Shown here: positions 56,726-64,000 of the stretch, piece by piece
How positions within the stretch are numbered: position 1 is the stretch's first letter
Layout of the letters: every line of letters starts with the position of its first letter
Assembly (NCBI GenBank): GCA_001914405.1
Contig: MSDW01000001.1
Coordinates: 620,001-684,000 of the forward strand
Source: Candidatus Methanohalarchaeum thermophilum
Lineage (GTDB): Archaea; Halobacteriota; Methanonatronarchaeia; Methanonatronarchaeales; Methanonatronarchaeaceae
Length of the DNA: 64,000 nt
Reading direction: 5' to 3'
Notes under the pieces: model-generated
Seen by the model: only the letters and a program-made list of their open reading frames with translations
Told to the model about the DNA's origin: nothing
The model's database searches: none
Translations under genes and position numbers: made by a program

Positions 56726-59185
56726 ATGGAATTCTCTGGCTGGTTACTAGATGCAGATTATATTACAGTAGAAGATAGCCCTGTAATTAGGCTTTGGATT
56801 ACACAAGAAGATAGAACTGTTGTAGGATACTACAAGGGATTTGAACCCTATTTTTATGCTGTTCCAAAATCAGGTGAATTAATTAATGACTTAAGAGCAA
56901 CTCTAACGGATTTAGAGACGGAAAGATATAATAAAACTATTTCATTCAAAGAGGTTAAACAGACCAAGAAATTCGATTTTGGTAGAGAAATAGATGTCAT
57001 AAAATTAACTGCTTATCATCCTCAGCATGTTCCAAGCTTAAGAAAAGCTGTTTCTGAATTATCTACTATTTCTGAAGTAAGAGAAGCCAAAATTCCTTTT
57101 GCAAACAGATTTTTAATTGATGAGGGACTTGTGCCCTTGGCAGGAATTAATGTACATGGCCAAGAAATTGATTTTAATGAAAATATCCAGAACACGGAAA
57201 TTAAAGTAAATAAATTCGAAAAAGTTGAAAAAAAACAGGAACCTCCACTTTCTAAGCTGGCATTTGACTGTGAGATGTACAATGAAGGCGGTAGGCCTAA
57301 TTCTTCGAACCACCCTATTGTGATAATTGGATATATAACAGATAAGGGAAAAGATGTCGAGTGTTTAGTAAGTGAAGATAAATCTGATAAAGAATTAATC
57401 AAAAAATTTGTTAAAAAATTAAAAAAACTAGATCCAGATGTATTATTGACTTTTAACGGTGATGACTTTGATTGGCCCTATCTTAGGGATAGAGCAGAAC
57501 AACATGGAATAAATTTAAAATTATCTAGAGATGGGAGAACTCCTACTTGGCGAGGAGGATCTAGAAAAAAGGTATCTCTAAATGGAAGATTAAATGTAGA
57601 CCTATACAGGATAGCAGAGAGAGATGTCGGTGATGTTAAGATGATGTCGCTTGAAGAAGTATCAGATCATTTAGGTGTATTAGACAAAGCCGATAGAACC
57701 AATGTACCAGGAACAAAGATTGGGAGATATTGGGAAGACAAAAAGAAAAGAGAGGAGTTACTAGAATACGCTAAAGATGATGTTAGAAGTACATTTGGAG
57801 TAGGAAATGAATTATTACCTACTCAGATAGAGTTATCTAAGATGTCACGCCAGTTTCTAGATGAAGTCTCAAAGATGGGTCGTGGAAGACAAGTTGAATG
57901 GTTTTTGATGTCGGAAGCTTACGATAGAGGTGAATTATTTCCAAATAAAGGAAATTACGGTAAAAGATCGGAGAAAAGCTATCTAGGAGGATTTGTATTA
58001 GAACCTAAAAGAGGTTTACATGAAAATGTGGTATCATTAGATTTTAGTTCAATGTATCCCTCTTTGATGGTGTCTTATAATATTTCGCCTGATACATTAA
58101 TAGAGGATGATGAAGCTTCTGAACTAAAGGAAGAAGATTACTACGAAGCACCTGAGGTAGGTCATAAGTTTAGGAAAAGTCCAGATGGATTTTTTAGAGA
58201 AATATTACAAGATCTCATAAAAAGGAGAAATCAAATAAAACAAAAGATCGATGAGAGAGAACTAGAAAAGGATAAGAGGCTTTTAAATATAAGACAAAAA
58301 GCAATTAAGACATTAACTAATAGCTTCTATGGCTACACTGGATGGAATGCAGCTAGATGGTACAAAAAAGAGTGTGCTGAAGCAACAACAGCATGGGGCC
58401 GGAAAATGATCAAAGAAGCAATAAAAAAAGCAGAAAACCAAGGATTCAAAGTTATATACGGTGATACAGATTCTATATTCATTAAAAAAGACGGTATAGG
58501 AGAGAACAAAATCGAAAAACAATCCAAAGACCTTGCTCAATCCCTAAATGATGAATTACCTCTTAATATTGAAATAGAAGATGTCTACAAAACAATTTTT
58601 TTCACAGAAAAGAAGAAACGGTACGCAGGCCTAAACTTGGATAACGAAATCTATATCCGTGGCCTAGAAGTAAGAAGAGGTGATTGGTGTAAATTAGCTA
58701 AGAAAATACAGAAAAAAGTTATCGAGATCATATTAAAAGATAAAAACCCAGATAAAGCAGTAAACGTGATTAAAGATACTATAAACGACTTAAGAAATGG
58801 AGAAATCCCTCTAGAGGATCTAGTTATTAGAAAAACTTTAAAGAAGAAGATATCCAATTATAAATCAAAGCAAGCACATGTTAGAGCAGCAGAAAAAGCA
58901 AAAGAAAAAGGATATAAAATTGATCCAGGAGGAATGGTTAGTTTTATAGTAATTAAAAGAGGCGGAGAAAATGTTGGGGACAGATCCTATCCAATTGAGA
59001 TGATAAAGGATTTTTCAAATAATATAATTGAATTTAAAGATAAAACCGGAAAATATAAAATAGATCAAAAATACTACATAGATAAACAGGTTATACCAGC
59101 AGTTAATCGGATATTAAATTACTTTGGCTATACAGAAAATCAATTGAAGGGCAAACCCGAGCAAAAGACTTTTGAAGACTTTTAA
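56726..59185 (+). CDS. polB: Family B DNA polymerase
   Basis: An 819-residue replicative polymerase. The 3'-5' exonuclease is intact: Exo I FDCEMYNEG (about 179), Exo II LTFNGDDFDWPYL and Exo III YAKDDVRST. Polymerase motif A is LDFSSMYPS (about 436), motif B KALTNSFYG-like (IKTLTNSFYGYTG) and motif C YGDTDSIF (about 577). The N-terminal uracil-sensing type domain is present. No intein interrupts it. It is immediately followed by an IS element. Confidence 0.95.
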   Translation: MEFSGWLLDADYITVEDSPVIRLWITQEDRTVVGYYKGFEPYFYAVPKSGELINDLRATLTDLETERYNKTISFKEVKQTKKFDFGREIDVIKLTAYHPQHVPSLRKAVSELSTISEVREAKIPFANRFLIDEGLVPLAGINVHGQEIDFNENIQNTEIKVNKFEKVEKKQEPPLSKLAFDCEMYNEGGRPNSSNHPIVIIGYITDKGKDVECLVSEDKSDKELIKKFVKKLKKLDPDVLLTFNGDDFDWPYLRDRAEQHGINLKLSRDGRTPTWRGGSRKKVSLNGRLNVDLYRIAERDVGDVKMMSLEEVSDHLGVLDKADRTNVPGTKIGRYWEDKKKREELLEYAKDDVRSTFGVGNELLPTQIELSKMSRQFLDEVSKMGRGRQVEWFLMSEAYDRGELFPNKGNYGKRSEKSYLGGFVLEPKRGLHENVVSLDFSSMYPSLMVSYNISPDTLIEDDEASELKEEDYYEAPEVGHKFRKSPDGFFREILQDLIKRRNQIKQKIDERELEKDKRLLNIRQKAIKTLTNSFYGYTGWNAARWYKKECAEATTAWGRKMIKEAIKKAENQGFKVIYGDTDSIFIKKDGIGENKIEKQSKDLAQSLNDELPLNIEIEDVYKTIFFTEKKKRYAGLNLDNEIYIRGLEVRRGDWCKLAKKIQKKVIEIILKDKNPDKAVNVIKDTINDLRNGEIPLEDLVIRKTLKKKISNYKSKQAHVRAAEKAKEKGYKIDPGGMVSFIVIKRGGENVGDRSYPIEMIKDFSNNIIEFKDKTGKYKIDQKYYIDKQVIPAVNRILNYFGYTENQLKGKPEQKTFEDF

Positions 59186-59290
59186 CTTATTTGGTGAGAA
59201 GTCCCCTTCCTCAATCTTTGATTTAGGTAGGGGATGAATCACCATAACCTTTATATGCTCTGATATGTAATGATTATATAGTGGTTATTT

Positions 59291-59419
59291 ATGGATGGTC
59301 CTACTACTATACAGATCGAAACAGAAACAAGAGAAAAACTAAAAGAACTAAAAATCACAAAACTCGAAACCTATGATGAAATAATAAACCGACTAATAAA
59401 AGAACACGAAAAACAATAA
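59291..59419 (+). CDS. 42-residue ribbon-helix-helix-like protein inside the TnpB element
   Basis: A short frame: MDGPTTIQIETETREKLKEL, then KITKLETYDEIINRLIKEHE. The TTIQI strand, the REKLKEL helix and the TYDEIINRLI helix match small archaeal RHH (VapB/CopG-like) DNA-binding proteins. A TATA-like TTTATATGCTC lies at about 59251-59261, roughly 30 bases upstream. It ends 22 bases before the tnpB ATG, so the two should be one transcript. Control of tnpB is inferred. Confidence 0.75.
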   Translation: MDGPTTIQIETETREKLKELKITKLETYDEIINRLIKEHEKQ

Positions 59420-59441
59420 TTAGTAATTAGGTAGTGGTTGT

Positions 59442-60644
59442 ATGATTACATACAAGTTCAGACTGTATCCATCCAATGAGCAAAAAGAAAAACTTGAAGA
59501 AACACTTGACTTGTGCAGATGGACATACAACCACTTCTTAGAGAAGTTGAATGAGTGTGAAGAAGTACCAAGCCGATACGAACTACAAAAAGAACTACCA
59601 AAACTAAAAGAAGAGAAACCAGGACTCAAACAAGTACACTCAAAAGTCTTACAAATGACTCTAAAAAAACTATACAATAACCTAAAAGCATTGTCAGAGA
59701 GTAAAAAGAATGGATACAAAGTAGGGAAACTAAGATACAAGGGCAAAGGTTGGTACAAAACCTTCACCTACAACCAATCAGGCTACAAAATCAAAGAAAC
59801 AAACACAAGAAAGAACCTACTAAAACTATCCAAAATCGGGGAAATACCGATCAGAATGCATAGAAAAGTAAAAGGTGAAATTAAGAACATTGTTGTAAAA
59901 AGAGAGCAAACAGGTAAATGGTTCGCAAGCATAGTAACGGATTTTCAAAAGGATTTAAGTAGTGGTGAAGGAGTAGTAGCAATAGACCTAAACACTACTA
60001 ATTATCTAACTGATAGCAACGGATTAGTAATAGAGAATCCTAAGTACTTAGAGGAGAAAGAAGAAAGACTTAGAAAAGAAAAACAAAAACTTGACAGAAA
60101 ACAAAAAGGAAGCAATAATTACGAAAAACAGAGAAGAAGAGTTGCTAAGAAGTACGAAGAACTAAGAAATGCAAGAAAAGACTTCCTACACAAGTTATCA
60201 CGAGCATATGTAGAAAATTATGACACTATTATTTTAGAAGATCTAAGTATTAGTGATATGTGTGAGGATAGTTTTTTTGCTAAAAGTAATTTGGATACCT
60301 CTTGGGGTAAATTCAAGGATTATTTGAAGTACAAGGCTGAGAGTGCTGGTACCGAAATAATCCTTGTAAACCCAGAAAACACAACCCAGATCTGTAGTAA
60401 TTGTGGGGAGAAAGTTAGTAAGAATATTTGGGATCGGGAGCATAAATGCCCTAACTGTGGTTTCTCCACAACAAGAGACCATAACTCCTCACTGAACATT
60501 CTTAAGAAGGGTTTAGATAGTTTAGGCATGGGACAGGCCGAAGTCACGCCTGTGGACACTGGAACCTCTACAGACACTAATTTTGTGTCTGCAAGTTCTG
60601 TGGTTGAATCAGGAAGCCCTCTCCACACCGAAGCGGAAGCGTAG
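59442..60644 (+). CDS. tnpB: TnpB RNA-guided nuclease (IS1341 type), intact
   Basis: A 400-residue TnpB with N-terminal ITYKFRLYPSNEQKEKLEE. The RuvC acidic residues are D in VAIDLNTTN (about 180; the usual Gly after DL is Asn), E in IILEDLS (about 266) and D in TRDHNSSLNIL (about 345). The zinc finger is CSNCG...CPNCG (about 317-338). The reading frame is clean. Family members cut DNA guided by an RNA derived from the element's right end. The substitution DLG to DLN is unusual and could lower activity. Confidence 0.93.
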   Translation: MITYKFRLYPSNEQKEKLEETLDLCRWTYNHFLEKLNECEEVPSRYELQKELPKLKEEKPGLKQVHSKVLQMTLKKLYNNLKALSESKKNGYKVGKLRYKGKGWYKTFTYNQSGYKIKETNTRKNLLKLSKIGEIPIRMHRKVKGEIKNIVVKREQTGKWFASIVTDFQKDLSSGEGVVAIDLNTTNYLTDSNGLVIENPKYLEEKEERLRKEKQKLDRKQKGSNNYEKQRRRVAKKYEELRNARKDFLHKLSRAYVENYDTIILEDLSISDMCEDSFFAKSNLDTSWGKFKDYLKYKAESAGTEIILVNPENTTQICSNCGEKVSKNIWDREHKCPNCGFSTTRDHNSSLNILKKGLDSLGMGQAEVTPVDTGTSTDTNFVSASSVVESGSPLHTEAEA

Positions 60645-60754
60645 GTATGGTAGGGGTAGTTCACTAGCACATAACAGTGAAGACATGGGTAAATATTTAA
60701 GATAAATGTAGCAAAATATTTTAGATTAAATAAACGAAATAAGGAAATAAAAAT

Positions 60755-60964
60755 ATGTATGTAGTTTTTAGGTGCCCAAACTGTAAAAGATACCTTTTTG
60801 CAGCGGCCAGCAATAAAACTAGAAAATGTCCATGTAATAAAAAAATTAATCTCGACTCTATTAAAGTTATTAAAAAAACTAAAGATAAAAAAAAGGCAAG
60901 AAAAATAGTTCAAAAGTTACAGGAAAACGAATATGGTGAACCAACCTTTATGAAATTCAATTAA
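60755..60964 (+). CDS. DUF1922 zinc-ribbon protein
   Basis: A 69-residue protein: MYVVFRCPNCKRYLFAAASN, then TRKCPCNKKINLDSIKVIKK and a KARKIVQKLQENEYG tail match the archaeal DUF1922 family, with a CxxC...CxC metal site. The function is unknown. It lies between two IS elements on the same strand. Confidence 0.85.
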   Translation: MYVVFRCPNCKRYLFAAASNKTRKCPCNKKINLDSIKVIKKTKDKKKARKIVQKLQENEYGEPTFMKFN

Positions 60965-60994
60965 TTTAATTTAACATAATAAAAAATATAGTTT

Positions 60995-62476
60995 ATCTAT
61001 TTGACTGAGAAGGCACCTTCCTAAATCTTTTGATTTGGGTGGTGTGGTGGTTCAGTCTTCTGGAAAAACTTTTAAATATACTAGTAAGCATTAGGTATAA
61101 TAGGATATAGTAGGATGAAGAAGTCGGTGAGACAGAATCTACGTGGACTAACCAAACAAGAATACGAGATATTGAAGAAGATGAGTCATAAGTCCAAGGA
61201 TCTCTACAACGAAACACTCTACGAAAAGAGACAATACTTCTTCAACAATGGGGAATACTTAAACTATTACAAAACTTACAAACGCCTAAAAGATGAAAGC
61301 GAGAACTACGAAGTCCTGATCTCACAGGCCGCTCAGCAAACGATGAAGCACGTGGACAAAGCTTTTAAATCTTTCTTTAAATTAATAGAGAAGAATAAAG
61401 AAGGTAAGTACGATGCTGAAGCTAGTCCACCCCGTTACTTAGAAAAGGATGGATACTTTTCATTGATATTTCCTAAGTCAAAGCTTCCAGGTTAAAGAAG
61501 ACCACATAAGAATCGGTGTCCCAAGAAGTTTCAGAGAAAAATATGGGTACACCAAAAGAGAAATCCAAATTGATTTCACTTATGAGAAACTAAAACAAAG
61601 CCATATAGACATCAAACAACTACACATAATTCCAAGAGCAAAAGCACAATACTTCGAATATAGAATAGTTTATGAAGAAGAAAAAAAACCAGTTGAGACA
61701 AAGGGAGGGTGCTTGGTTAGGTATTGATTTGGGGTTAGATAATTTAGCTACTTGTGTTGACCACTTTGGACGCTCATTTATTTTAGATGGGCGATTACTT
61801 ATAATCGTACAACAGGTGGTGGAACAAAGAAGTAGCTAAATTAAGTTACAATCCATAAAGGATAAACAAGGGTTTGATGGGAACACGAAGAGAATAAACA
61901 AATTATTTCAGGACCGAAACAATTACATCCACGATTACCTAAATAAGGCGGCTAAGGCAATTGTTGACTACTGCAAAGAAAATAAAATCGAGAAGGTGTA
62001 TTGTGGTGATGGAAAGGGATGGAAACAAGAAATAAGCTTAGGTGACAGCAACAACGAAAAATTTGTTGAGATACCTTTTGATTGGTTTAAGCAAAAACTC
62101 AAACACAAACTAGAATATTATGGCATTGATTTCATGTTAGTGGATGAATTTTACACAAGCAAATGCAATGCATTAGCTAATACTGAGGTAAGGAAGAAAC
62201 CAAGTTATAGAGGAAAAAGAACAGAAAGAGGCTTATACAAAACAAGTGATGGCACACTAATTAATGCAGATGTGAATGGTGCTTTGAACATAGCTAAAAA
62301 GGGTATGTCCGAAACCAATTTAGAGTTGGGAGTAGGAAGTAGTGGTGGTGTGGACACGCCAAGGAGAATAAGGAAACCCTTCGGGTTAGGATACGGCTCA
62401 AACATAAGTGAGAGCCTAATTCAAACTTCTCCTGAAACCCCTACCTAATCTTCGACCAGGTAGGGGTAGTTCACAA
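60995..62476 (+). mobile_element. IS605-type element with dead tnpB, copy 2
   Basis: Left end TTGACTGAGAAGGCACC with CCTAAATCTTTTGATTTGGG (61001-61045). Right end CCCCTACCTAATCTTCGACC with AGGTAGGGGTAGTTCAC (62437-62475). The sequence tracks copy 1 (42815-44313) over the full length. No tnpA is present. The tnpB frame has fewer stops than copy 1 but the same frameshifts. Confidence 0.87.
61115..62448 (+). pseudogene. tnpB: tnpB (IS1341 type, SYTSKC subgroup), disrupted
   Basis: The N-terminal part (61115-61495; [40 protein letters not shown]) ends at a frameshift where PKSKLPG-stop should read on as [14 protein letters not shown]. The RuvC start [20 protein letters not shown] is broken again after LDGRLL and after WWNKEVAKL. 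The C-terminal frame (to 62448) holds [32 protein letters not shown] and [15 protein letters not shown]. All three breaks occur at the same places in copy 1. Confidence 0.85.
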
Positions 62477-62499
62477 GAAAATAATCGATATAGATATTT

Positions 62500-62676
62500 A
62501 TGTTACAGTCGGAGGATTACCTATTATTGGGCATAGCACTAGTAGCAGCCCCAGTTATCTTATCGCTAGTGAATGGCATAATAAGCCTAAATTTATCTAA
62601 ACATCCTAATGCATTTACAGCGAGTTTAGTTGGTATAGTTGGAGTAATTTTAGTCTTTTATTCTATTTTCAGGTAG
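62500..62676 (+). CDS. Small two-helix membrane protein
   Basis: A 58-residue frame too short for most gene finders: MLQSEDYLLLGIALVAAPVI, then LSLVNGIISLNL and a second hydrophobic stretch TASLVGIVGVILVFYSIF. A TATA-like ATATTTATG is close to the ATG. Its stop overlaps a possible GTG of the next gene (62676), which supports it as a real gene of a small operon. The family is unknown. Confidence 0.5.
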   Translation: MLQSEDYLLLGIALVAAPVILSLVNGIISLNLSKHPNAFTASLVGIVGVILVFYSIFR

Positions 62677-62684
62677 TGTATACT

Positions 62685-63035
62685 ATGTCAACAAGTGACC
62701 TCAAAAAATACGAAAAAAAGAAAAAAGAAATCAAAAACGAAGTTTTCAAGTATCTAAGAAAAAGAAAAGGACAGTGGATATCAGAAGAAAAAATAAAAAA
62801 AGATCTGGACCTAGATTTTGATTTTGTTGATGTAGACGAAGCCTTAAGTGGAGAAGTTTGGTCTATAGGAAGTCGAATAGAATCCAAATCAGCTAAAGTA
62901 CCCAAAGATGGATATTATGAAAGAATAGAATTTTTTAAATTCAAGCCTTTCTGGAAATCGATAAGAATCGTAGCATCTCTACTACTGCTATTTCTGCTGA
63001 TTGGTCTATTAATATTTCACATCTATATCAATTAA
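62685..63035 (+). CDS. Membrane-anchored protein with N-terminal helical (HTH-like) domain
   Basis: About 116 residues. Residues 1-80 are charged and helical (KKKKEIKNEVFKYLRKRKGQ, WISEEKIKKDLDLDFDFVDV), resembling a small winged helix. One C-terminal membrane segment follows (IRIVASLLLLFLLIGLLIFH). ATG 62685 is used; GTG 62676 overlaps the stop of the preceding gene. I do not recognise the family. Confidence 0.6.
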   Translation: MSTSDLKKYEKKKKEIKNEVFKYLRKRKGQWISEEKIKKDLDLDFDFVDVDEALSGEVWSIGSRIESKSAKVPKDGYYERIEFFKFKPFWKSIRIVASLLLLFLLIGLLIFHIYIN

Positions 63036-63118
63036 TACTAAAATAAATTAAATAAAAAGATAATCACTGGAAAAGAGAAAAGCTTAAAATTAACTGAGGG
63101 GGATCAAGAATCCCAAGC

Positions 63119-63442
63119 TTGGATATAGGAGCAGGAAATAATCAATCAGAAGATAATGAAAAAATAAAGGTAATAAATGAAAAAAAATCTTACTTGAAGC
63201 TAAAGATACTTATAATAATATTATTAATTCCTCTATTAGTTTCGATAGCGTATCATCCAGCTAAATTCAAACAAAATCCTATTGAAAGCTATTTAAATTC
63301 AGGTATTGAAGTAACAGATTTTTTAATTCAATTTATTATTAAATTCTTGGGAAATCTTTTAAAACTAATTATAAACCTATTTAATAACTCACAAATAATA
63401 AGTCTTTCAAACACTGGGAATATTAAATACCTTTATCTTTAG
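63119..63442 (+). CDS. Hypothetical membrane protein
   Basis: A 107-residue frame opening at TTG 63119, with no ATG near. A hydrophobic segment (LKILIIILLIPLLVSIAYHP) and a second amphipathic stretch (VTDFLIQFIIKFLGNLLKLI) are seen. The composition is plausible for a small membrane protein, but start signal and family are lacking. It may be a real gene after the two membrane genes upstream. Confidence 0.35.
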   Translation: MDIGAGNNQSEDNEKIKVINEKKSYLKLKILIIILLIPLLVSIAYHPAKFKQNPIESYLNSGIEVTDFLIQFIIKFLGNLLKLIINLFNNSQIISLSNTGNIKYLYL

Positions 63443-63535
63443 CATAAAAAATAATAAAAATTCTTATCCCATAAATATTTAAATCAATTTATTTTTAAAA
63501 CCCTTTTTTATTTAAATAAATTAATTTAATCTAAC

Positions 63536-64000
63536 ATGAGAGATGAATCAACAGATAAATTAGTCGAGCAATTTTTTATGTCGCCTCAAGAAGAAACTGA
63601 AACTTTTGATGCAAAAAGAAAAGGAATCTTGAAAAGCTCAAAATTAGCAAAAACAGCTTCAGCAATGGCTAATAAAAATGGTGGAACAATAGTAATTGGA
63701 ATTGGAGTTGACCATAATGGTTGTGAAATCATTAAAGGTTTTTCTAATAAACCAGAAGAAAAGAATAGAGCTAAAGAGATAATTAAAGATAACACAAGAC
63801 CAAGCATGGTGGATCTATTCAAAGTAAGGTTTTCTGAAGTAAGGGGAGTTCATTTATTAAGAATAGATATTTCTAAATCAGTTGATGAAATGGAAGAACC
63901 AGTGAAATATACAGGGGGTTCAAGCCCAAAAGCGTATATAAGAAATGATGATAGCTCTGATCCAATGACAAAAAGACAGATTAATAAATGGCATAAAAAA
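63536..64000 (+). CDS. AlbA_2/Schlafen-type putative DNA-binding protein, partial
   Basis: An open frame running off the window end (155 codons seen). SPQEETETFDAKRKGILKSS, LAKTASAMANKNGGTIVIGI and GVDHNGCEIIKGFSNKPEEK match the AlbA_2 (Schlafen-type, divergent AAA_4) N-terminal domain: the ETExxDAK and NxxGGTIxIGI motifs. RNDDSSDPMTKRQI near the end corresponds to the typical R.G....A...EI segment. Such proteins bind nucleic acid and are often regulators or defence-linked. The C-terminal domain is outside the window. Confidence 0.75.
   Translation, partial: MRDESTDKLVEQFFMSPQEETETFDAKRKGILKSSKLAKTASAMANKNGGTIVIGIGVDHNGCEIIKGFSNKPEEKNRAKEIIKDNTRPSMVDLFKVRFSEVRGVHLLRIDISKSVDEMEEPVKYTGGSSPKAYIRNDDSSDPMTKRQINKWHKK

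Larger units (their letters stand above)
59188..60667 (+). mobile_element. Intact IS605/IS1341-type element with RHH gene and tnpB
   Basis: The left end is GGTGAGAAGTCCCC with CTCAATCTTTGATTTAGG (59192-59236). The right end contains CACACCGAAGCGGAAGCG, then GGTATGG and GGGGTAGTTCAC (60624-60663). It carries a short RHH-like gene and an intact tnpB, no tnpA. The dead element at 17.3 kb has the same right-end tail, so this may be its living relative. It inserted about 5 bases after the polB stop. Confidence 0.85.

Noticed and set aside
61480-61860. Programmed frameshifting to rescue tnpB
   Set aside because: Three separate shifts with no slippery heptamer or pseudoknot seen, plus stops in copy 1; decay followed by copying is simpler.

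Overview
The window looks like chromosome of a low-GC, euryarchaeal, methyl-dependent methanogen that is probably halophilic. Direct evidence: an archaeal family B DNA polymerase, Alba, the archaeosine genes tgtA, arcS and raSEA, methenyl-H4MPT cyclohydrolase (mch), an MttB-family methyltransferase with a cognate corrinoid protein, a second corrinoid protein operon with an MtbA-like methylcobamide:CoM methyltransferase, and many acidic proteins. A GC-rich, haloarchaeal-style TnpB element also points to a hypersaline habitat. The combination fits Methanonatronarchaeia (Methanonatronarchaeum / Methanohalarchaeum type); this placement is inference.

Layout. 0-5 kb: MBL hydrolase, valS, tmk, a NifU-C scaffold and a wHTH regulator. 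5.0-5.8 kb: a decayed IS605-type short element. 5.8-14.9 kb: Cys-rich protein, DRG GTPase, mch-purM, alba, a coiled-coil/RHH pair, pdxS-pdxT (pdxT seems to start at AUU), CDP-alcohol phosphatidyltransferase, CBS protein and a wHTH gene with operator-like repeats. 15.0-17.2 kb: methyltransferase operon mttB-like plus corrinoid protein. 17.3-18.7 kb: dead tnpB element. 18.8-24.6 kb: archaeosine cluster (tgtA; arcS-raSEA) with a radical SAM heme-type gene and a short element. 24.8-26.2 kb: GC-rich haloarchaeal-type TnpB element. 26.6-30.4 kb: ornithine cyclodeaminase-type protein, TRAM protein, argB, amrS. 30.4-31.9 kb: another dead tnpB element and a solo hairpin. 32.1-36.8 kb: NhaC antiporter, Zn-ribbon membrane protein, then corrinoid protein / SatP-type transporter / MtbA-like methyltransferase. 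37.3 kb: MscS.

38.4-45.1 kb is best read as an old integrative element at the 3' end of tRNA-Gln. A decayed copy of the tRNA 3' half lies next to a broken tyrosine integrase at the far end, and a CcdA-like ORF runs antisense into the intact tRNA. Cargo is one intact processive glycosyltransferase, plus a dead IS5-type transposase and a dead tnpB element. Next come tRNA-Gln and an intron-containing tRNA-Ala.

45.2-52.8 kb is one long leftward transcription unit: five consecutive CBS-domain genes (about 18 CBS motifs in total), then Rnl3-type RNA ligase, a RecJ-like DHH phosphoesterase and a lysine-rich protein. It diverges from oapA-oapB-oapC-like genes (52.9-54.4 kb). 54.4-56.3 kb holds two decayed elements and a small Zn ribbon. 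Then tatA, polB, an intact TnpB element carrying a 42-residue RHH-like gene, a DUF1922 protein, a second copy of the dead tnpB element seen at 42.8 kb, small membrane proteins, and the start of an AlbA_2/Schlafen-type gene that runs off the end.

The most unusual points are the tRNA-Gln element, the five-gene CBS operon with RNA ligase and RecJ, the dense IS605-derived hairpin elements (several solo), two IS copies sharing the same frameshifts, the RHH-TnpB pair, the AUU start of pdxT, and a shared motif in both methyltransferase promoters.
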